NCBI GenBank assembly: GCA_949987565.1 | Contig: OX465109.1 | Location: 12,292,509 to 12,356,508, forward strand | DNA length: 64,000 nucleotides | From: Luidia sarsii | Lineage: Eukaryota; Echinodermata; Asteroidea; Paxillosida; Luidiidae | Reading direction: 5' to 3' | Part shown: one piece after another, positions 13,001-22,000 of the stretch | Layout of the letters: every line of letters begins with the position of its first letter | How positions within the stretch are numbered: the first letter of the stretch is position 1 | Made by a program: the position numbers and the translations under genes | The notes under the pieces: generated by a model | What the model was told of the DNA's origin: nothing | Databases searched by the model: none | What the model saw: only the letters and a program-made list of their open reading frames with translations

Positions 13001-16000
13001 ATAAAAGGTGGTCGCAAAATATCCATTTTTACTCTTTCACCACCGGGGGTTCAGCGAGACCACACTACCACAGCGCCAGCTTCAAGCCACACCCACCTGA
13101 TAATGCTACCTCATATACGGGTGCATACGTTGCCGTGTTGGATCCATTGTGGCAGTAGTATACAGCCATTAGGTAAGACACGGTAACTTGTGCATCAGTA
13201 TATAGGTCCAAGGTATTCTCTACCACTTCAATCAAATCTTTGGTAAAAGACTGCCGCGATGTTTATTTATTCATTATTATTCTATTCCTTGGCAAAGTAG
13301 CCTTTTTGAATCGGTTTATTTTGATACGCATTATTGCTAGACATAACACAAAGTGAAACCCTTTTGCGCATTAGATGTGTTGCACGGGCTAAAAGGGCTG
13401 GCAATGCATTTTTAGTTGAAGCGCTACATTGGACAGAGCCACCCAGTGGATGAATTGCTTATTGAGATCCAGAATCTCGATCCGCATTCAACAAACAGAC
13501 AGAACCTTTTTAATCTCTGATCTAAAGACTTGTACCTCACCGAGGATATCTAGTCACACACAGAAGCATGGTTTAAAGCCCCTTACATTGGTAAGATCGA
13601 AAAACAGAAATGTTCACAGATTTACATGAAACTTATACAATTTGAAGATGGTTATAGTAGAAACCTCGCACTGCCTAAAATGTTGTATTTTAAGAGGAAA
13701 GAGTAAAAGAAATCATTTATATTGCACCGAGGTCTAAACTATTTTTCGGAACAGTACGGTGTTGAATGCTGCATTTTCGCGAAACAAATGAAGCGGTTTT
13801 TACAATTTTCTCGAGACTCGTTTGGCGGATTGAGCTGAAATTTTCACAGGTGTGCTATTTCATGCATATGTTGGATCAGACAATGTATGGATGCTGTTCT
13901 TTGACCTCGACCAATGCTGTGTAGGGGCTTTAAACAAAAGCACACTACCGATAAATGGTGACTTACAAGTTTCTGAGGGTCCTGCCCAACTGCTGCCTCC
14001 AATCTCGCTAGTCTCTGCTCCAGCTCTGAGGCCTGTCAAAACAGATGGAAAATCATACAATGCTTGACTGCTAGTGCTAGAGAAAACTACCATATGCACA
14101 TGCACTGTGTATACTGATGCCCTTTGACTGTAGACCAGCCTCCACTCCACACAGACAAACCTTTGAGGTGGTCGGCACCAACTGAGCATGATGAAGGCGG
14201 TGGTTGGATATCTATTGTCTGTTCCGTGACCATCACCATTGGGCTGTGGACATGCCAACAAGCTGTCTTCTATTGAAATGGGTTACCCCCTCAATCATCC
14301 ACAGCAATGTTCCCACAATAGGGCAAACTTGGTTGCCGCTAATCTGGCAATTAAGGACCCCCATAGGATGATGCGAAGAGATCCAAACTTGAAATTTCAA
14401 TCGGAGTTCAACTGTGATATGCCTCATTCTTCTTAACTGAGCAAGAAAGGAGCTCTAGACAGCCAGTCAAATGTGGTCACACACTGCACTACTAGACCGA
14501 CGCTGAAATCACTAGACACGGTCCATGGTCTAGCAGATATTTCGAGCCCTGGATACAGAGGGCAGAGATTGGACAGAAAAAAGAGGGAAGCTGGTAGACA
14601 GACAGGGGAGATCAAAGCATTGTCCAGCTAAGCAGGGAGAGGATGTGCCTGTATACAATTTCACAAAACAGAAGGAGAGAAAAGGGCACAACACCAGGCA
14701 TATGAAGTTTGCTGTGACACCGTATAAGTCATCTCTTTCAAGGAGGAGTACCACTCTGAAAAAAGGGCCACAAAATTAACATTTTGGAGAGTGTGTGCTC
14801 AATAAGCACAATCCACTACATGCTTCATTGGCCATGCAGGATAGGGAGACTATCCACACTCCAGCACTCTCTACAACATATATAAGCATATGGTACATAG
14901 TTGATATCTTGCAGTCTTCTGGTGACGGCCAGAGCACACACTGTAACCGGCTCTTCCCAGAGCCATACTCCACGCAAGAGGTGACCTACATGGTGTCACC
15001 CGCAAACTTTCCACACTGTGATTCCATCGTGCACACCTTCAAGTGTAAATCTTTACAAATAAAAAACAAAAGCCTGAGCAGGCCCTGTCCTCACCTTAGA
15101 CAGCTGGGAGAACTTTGTCTGTTCGGGGTTGTAGTGGAGCTCATAGGTGATGCACCCGTCCTTTGCCTGCTGTGAAGGCTTGCTGGGGGATTTGCCCGCA
15201 GTCTGTGCGCCGAGTTTCTTGTAGGCGTCCAGTTGGCTCAACAACTTCCTAGCAATTGTAAAGAAAAGAAAGGGCGTGATAAATATAATTGCTACAGCAG
15301 CTCCAAGAGTCACAAGAGTATAGTGGCTTCCATAGTCTAGAGTGCAATTTGAAGCCCCCTGAGTTACCTCCATAGACATTTTTTTGTCAATTTCATGTCA
15401 TTATAGTTTCTGTGACAGCAGCAGTCTCTACAGTAGCCACTACAGTAGTTTCCTTAGTCTTTTGTGCCATTTCAAGCCAACACAATTGCTTTCAAGGACT
15501 TGCATGCAATTTGAAGCCTCTACAGTAGTTAGTATACTTAGACTTGTGTGCAATTTGAAGCCTCATTGTAGTTTCCATAGAATTGTGTGCAATTCGAAGC
15601 CAATGTACAGTAGCATTACAGTGGCTTCCATAGACTTGTGTGCAATTTGAAACATCTGAAGCAGTTTCAATAGACTTGTGTGCAATTTGAAACATCTGAA
15701 GCAGTTTCAATAGACTTGTGTGCAATTTGAAACATCTGAAGCAGTTTCAATAGACTTGTGTGCAATTTGAAGCCTCTACAGTAGTATCCATATACTTGTG
15801 TGCAATTTGAAGCCTCAACAGTAGTATCCATAGACTTGTGAGCAATTTGAAGCCTCTACAGTAGTTTCCATAGACTTGTGTGCAATTTGAAGCCAATAGT
15901 GGGCGTGGCTTCTAATAGACTTGTGTGCAATTTGAAGCCATAGCTGATGGATTTTCAGACAGGGGGCTTACTTTGGCAAGGCTCCCTGTGGGTCAGCCGC

Positions 16001-19000
16001 CTCCACTACGGCATCTGAGCCCAGGATCTTCTCCAGATGCAACTCGTACAGTTGCTCCTGCAGGGCACCGACTTGCTGCAGCATGGATACCGGCGTCACG
16101 CTGGGCGACTTGGTGTCTGCTGCCGTCTCCTGGAGGCAAGAAGCAACAAACAAACCAAAACCAAAACAAATAAGCATCCTGGACGAAAGAAACACCAAAC
16201 AAACAGCAATTTTTTTTTATTCTTCTAGAGGAAAGGAACAACAAACAAACAAAACCTCTAAAAATAAGACCCTGGAGGAAAGACACAACAAACAAACACA
16301 AACCCAGAAAAATAAGCCTCCTGGAGGAAATAAATATCAAACAAATACCAACAAATGAGCCCCGGAGAACTTTCTAATTAAACCCTGTCCCTGAAGACAT
16401 CAGGGTTTTTCTTTTTCTATCGGTGACATCAAGCACCCCCACCTCAGACACCAGGTCTGATGTGCCCAAATTTACAGGCTAGGGCTTCAAATGACACACA
16501 ACTCTATGGCAGCCACAAAATAGTGGCAACACGCAAATCCCATAGGCTCCTGTGTTATTCCTAGCCGTAGCAAATGAATCTGGTCACAGCCCAATTCTCT
16601 CTCTCTCTCACGCACTCACTTTGAGTTGCTCGACCTCGTCGGAGAGTTCTCGGATTTCGTGCTGCAGGCGCTGGAACTTTTGGACGGGAGTCTCCTTGAT
16701 CTCTGTCCCATCCTCCAGCTGGGAAAACAAAAAGCAGGAACATTTAAAATCACGATCATCTTGTGATGGTGTGAACGCCTGTAATTTCTTCAAATATACA
16801 ATGAATATAGGAAAGGTTTGCGGTGACACCATGTATAAGGTCTCTTAAAGAAGAGGGGTGGTTCTGAAAAGAACCTGAGTGGTAACTCGACGTTTCGACT
16901 AGTATGCTCTGGTCGTCATCAGGAGATGACGACCAATTCATACTGGTCGAAACTTATACATGGTGTCACCGCAAACCTTTCCTATATTGATTCACCCACC
17001 ATGCAAAGCCTTAAGTCTTATTCAAATATACAATGCTCCATCTGAAGACTTCTGCACTAAAGAGCAGGATTGCGGGTTTGAATCCCACCCAAGCTGCCTG
17101 TATGTATTTTGAGCAGACAGCTGTGCATCATTTTTTTTATTAAACATCCATCCCATTGATCTTTCTCCTTCGATCTTCACCAGTTGATCTGATCTCTACA
17201 TCAGCATTTCTCTCTTTCATCAGCATTTGCATATTACACTATGAGGCGCCCACACTGCACTTCTGATGGACCACCTCAGGTGTTTGTTTCCAAAACTTGC
17301 GACCTCAGGGGTCAGAATCATGCTTGGAAATCATGTGTGCAAAAGGGCTGTGTATCTGATATTCCCTTGCACTTTACTGTGTGTTTCTTCGTGAACATGC
17401 ACATTACTACAGTGCTTTAGACTCATTCCCTATCCAATCTGTAACACATGGAACCTCAAACCACAATATACCGGGTATACCAAACCACATCCACCATCCA
17501 ATTTATCAGTTGCCACCTCAGACTCAGGGAAAAACCAGTCTATGATCCCATCCTAGTCTGTCTACCAGATCTTCTGTCATCCGTATCTCCTTACATTTCT
17601 CCCTAGATATAGTATCTGTCTCTGTCCCGTTCTGCCTGTGACAAAGATCCTTGTCGGTAAAACGTCAGGCCCTCCAACTTTTCCAACTGAAGGGAGTGAG
17701 TACGAGAAACATTGGGTGGAGGGTTTTCTTACTATTTCATATTCAGTCCTTGGCACATAGTAGCCCGTTCGTCTGGAGTGGCTCACACGATCGGAGAAAT
17801 CTGAAATGAGAAACCGAAATCAAGATGAAATGATGACTGAGTATAGGCATGATCAGAACTTGAAATTTGGTTGACCAACCTTAACCTGTTAACTTACTTT
17901 GAGCCCCTTCATGCCAGGACATTCCAATTTGGAGCCTTGGTACTGTTGCTGTGCACTGGGCCCTCCGGATCCGGGCATAACTAGATTCCACATTTTAAAC
18001 AAAGACTCTTCGTGTTCTTCCTCAAAGCATTATTTGGCATTACATACTGTACAACTCTTTTGATGTCGGTTGCAACCAGAATTGGCAGATAAGAGGCAAC
18101 AGTTAAGTCCACATTGAGTGGACATTATAGTCAACGATCGAGGGAAAGTGTGCTGCCATGTAAGACAGCATACTGGCATATCCCACATCCCGACATCATT
18201 CATCGTCACTACACAAAAGTAGACCAGGGCTGGATTTCACAAAGCCTTATGATGAATCGTGTTGGACCGCATGGTTTCTGTGCATCGCTCATCGCCTTGC
18301 GATTAATCGTAAGTTACGATGAGTTTGGTGAAACCGACCCCTGATGACTCAAGTGGTCAGCTGGTCAGAGGTGTGGACAGAGACCACACTGCCCAAATTG
18401 TTCAGCTGAGAAAGGTCCTGCTAGGAAGGAAATGTCAGGCCCTCTCCTTGGTTGAAATATTTGAGTTAAAGGCTCTTTGTCAGGGTCATACTTCTAGTGT
18501 CACTGCAAAGCTTTCACATTGTGATTCCACCGTGCACATCCTCAAGTCTTATCTGCTCCTAGGACTAGGAGACCGGCTGACCAGTCTGGTGGGCAGTTCT
18601 CTCTCACCTATCTGGCCGCTCACAAGCTTCTTGTCCTTGAACTTGCTGAAGGCAGCATTGGGGTCCACCTGGAGTTGTTCCACACTCTCGCTCTTCAGCT
18701 CCTCCTGTGGACAGGCAGGAGAGAATTAGTTAAGGGTGATCATGGAGGTCGCATCTAGGATTCCTCAGACGAGATTTTGGGCTATGGGTGATCGGGGGTA
18801 AAGTTTACCAGTCAGGAATCCTGAGCTGGGATCATCAGGACAGGTAGGATCCTGTGCTAATAATAATAAACGCATTTATAGAGCGCCTTTTCCAGGGATG
18901 CAAAGCGCTTGGGGAGAGTGCCAATACAAAGACGAGATCAGTGGACAACAAAACAAAGTAGAATTACAGGTTCCTATTGAACAAGTGAGTCTTAAGAAGT

Positions 19001-22000
19001 CTTTTGAACTGGTCAGTGGATGAAGCATTGCAGATGGAGGTTGGAAGAGTGTTCAAATTTTTAGGTCCGGAGATGGAGAAAGCGCTGGCTCTCTTGAGGG
19101 TACGAGAAACTACCAGATTGTATTGTGAACGAAGGCCTTGGCGATTGGGTTTCCTGAGATCAAGAATATCCAAAATATATGGTGGGAAAGTGCTGGATCC
19201 AACACACACACACACACACACATCTCTCAATGCTCCTGAAGTTCATTATACTGTAAGCACATCTAACTTCCGGTATTGGAATTGTTAGTCTCATGAAAAT
19301 GAACAAAATGTACCATTTCGCAAAAAAAGTAGAGTCCTTGCTTCTTCTCCAAACTGCAAAAGAAGGATTATCCACACACTGAGCTGTACTGCAGGCTATT
19401 CCTGCCTAGGAGTTCCTTACTGACTGGACTGGCATTTGAACCTAGGCCTCTGGCTCAACGTACATGTACCAGCAGTCTTCCCATCTGAGCTATCCAGCCC
19501 TTAGATGGTGGCCTTTCCTATTAGTCAACTCGTATATATCTTTGCTGGGGTTGAAGCACTAGTTAGATGTATTTTTCCATTAACTGTCGTATACATGTAC
19601 ATGTAACTCCAGGAGTCACACCCTGATTTTCATTCAGATGAAAACAAAAATTATGCAGTATTAAACCAGCAGTCAATTTCATCAAACCCATCGTAACTTA
19701 CGATCAATCGCAAGTCAATGAGCGATGCACAGAAACCACATGCCGTACCACAACTTACGATGGGTTATCCATCGTAAGTTGAGTTACGATGCATCTTAAG
19801 GCTTTTTGAAATCCACCCCTGAAAACATTGCTCAAAGTGCATGTAGATGCAGGTTTTATATTAATACAATTTTGAATAAACACAGAAATGACTGAGAATT
19901 TGTTCTGTTGTCGCTGTTGTTAATTTCAGACAATAGGCATACCATTACCAAGGTCCCCCCCAACCAATATGTGAACAAAACAATCATAAAACTACTACAG
20001 TACTGTACAACAAATTGTATAGTATGTTGAGCCTGTAATTTATGGAGGACAAGCTTGTTGCCTGTTTACATACCACAACTCGTTGCTGGTCATCCTCAGG
20101 CAAATCCGTTGTTTCATACACATCAGGCTGGGAATCCTGAAATCAACCCAAACAAAATAAAGACATGAGTGATGGACAGCATTTAACACTGTACATGTAA
20201 TCCAAAGACAAACCAAATGGGCCTAAATAAATGCTTCCAAGTTTTTACTCGCAAAACTTTTCAGGAGTTTTGTACAGCATAAAAAAAAAAAAAAATTAAC
20301 AGATATCCAGACAGCCCCCCAAAAGGAAGCAGGAAGGGATGAGAAACATGTTCTTTTTACTTCACCTGATAAATTTTAACTTTTTTTTTAGTACTGTCTT
20401 TGCATATTATGGAAGTCTTGCCCCCTAAAAAACCTTGATTTAAATTCCCAATCCGAGTCGAACCAACATTCATTAATTACATCTATGGGGGTACTGCATA
20501 TTGTAGGCCTACATGTACACTGTAGATGTACATTTGTATCCTCCAATTACCGGTTTTCGACGATATAAGGCCTTTTCTTCAAGCTGTCCAATGTTAACTT
20601 TTTTTGAATTTGGATTTTCAAGTAAACCATAGAGGTCAAATACAGCAGGGCGGTATTTATGGGTGACACATGTAGCATTTCTCATCCTTGTTAATTTCCA
20701 CACCAGAAGATACATCGAGGCAGGATATACATGTAGTTTGGCTTGGTCCAACTCCAAGCTAATTGTGATTCAGCCATGGAAGCAGATTCTGTTTTCTTAG
20801 CCCTTTTGGTGGGGTTGTATTTTTTATCTGGTTGATGTCTTCTTCTGTGACGTTTAATAAAACTTCACAATCCTCTTTCTCACTGCTTCTTCAGTTATGA
20901 CCTTTCCCAATGTTACTCAAGAGACACATTTCCTCCTTCTTGGAACTTTCTCTAGCTGGCCTTTATTTTTTTAATAATTTTTCAAAAGCCTATTAGGCCA
21001 TGTTACTTTATGCCTTTAAATAATAATAAAAACATTTTAAAAAAATATATAAGTGAGACGCCCTTTAGGAGCCTCCATAGTTTTTACCCAGAACGGACTG
21101 CCTCAAGTTGCGTGATATTTTTTTTTTCTACGGTTGTTGGGGTTTGTTATGGTGCACTCAGATTTCTTTTAGGACCAACAATAAAGAAAACTGGAGCTTC
21201 GAAGCAACTGCCAATTTTGTACCTAGGAAAAAAAAACCCAAAAGAGCAACTTTTTGAATCACACGAGTTTGGCCTACTGGAAGAGCCTTAACTTTCCACA
21301 TTTTCGGTGACGGACAGAGAGCAGGAAACAAACCGGAAGATACGAAGTCTGAGATCATTATACGGAGTTGTTTTCATCGTGCGATGTGAGTTAGAAGGCC
21401 AAGCGTCAAAAAAGCGTACCGTCGAAAACGCGTACCGTCGAAAACTGTGGTTCCCACGATACACTATTCTGGTTTGATGTCTGATTCGGTACTATATCTT
21501 TAACGCAGTGGCTGTTGTTACGGCAGTCGTCCGTGTGGTTCCCTGACTTGATTGTATTTCGTCAGCATTGCAGGCTGGTTGAACCAGTCTATTAGCTGAT
21601 AGTCTGGTTCCAAGAGCTAAACATCCTGACAAATACTGTGAAGTCAGGGAACCACACGGACGACTGCCGTAACAACAGCCACTGCGTATCTTTAAACAAG
21701 ACTCCTGTCAAACAAATAAAGGAAAAACTTACTGGGAACGTGGAGCAATTTTGAAAAATAGCAAAGTAAACTTTTACTGGGCTGGAACTCAAACTTGAGA
21801 GTTAAGACCACTGGTTTTATGTACCAGCACTCTAGCCTCTTACCACTATTCAGACTCACTGAATATTTTTTGTTTCTTTTTTGTTTCTCTTTTATTTTGA
21901 TTTAATACAAAACTCAAAAGAACAACAAATCCTATTTGATCATTGCCGGACCTTTCCCAGTTTCTGCCCGAGTAAAATGTCTGAGTCTGACCTGCTACCA

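Noticed and set aside
19004..19288. Plus-strand open frame over the LINE fragment
   Set aside because: Shadow of the minus-strand LINE C-terminus, which has a recognisable family motif.
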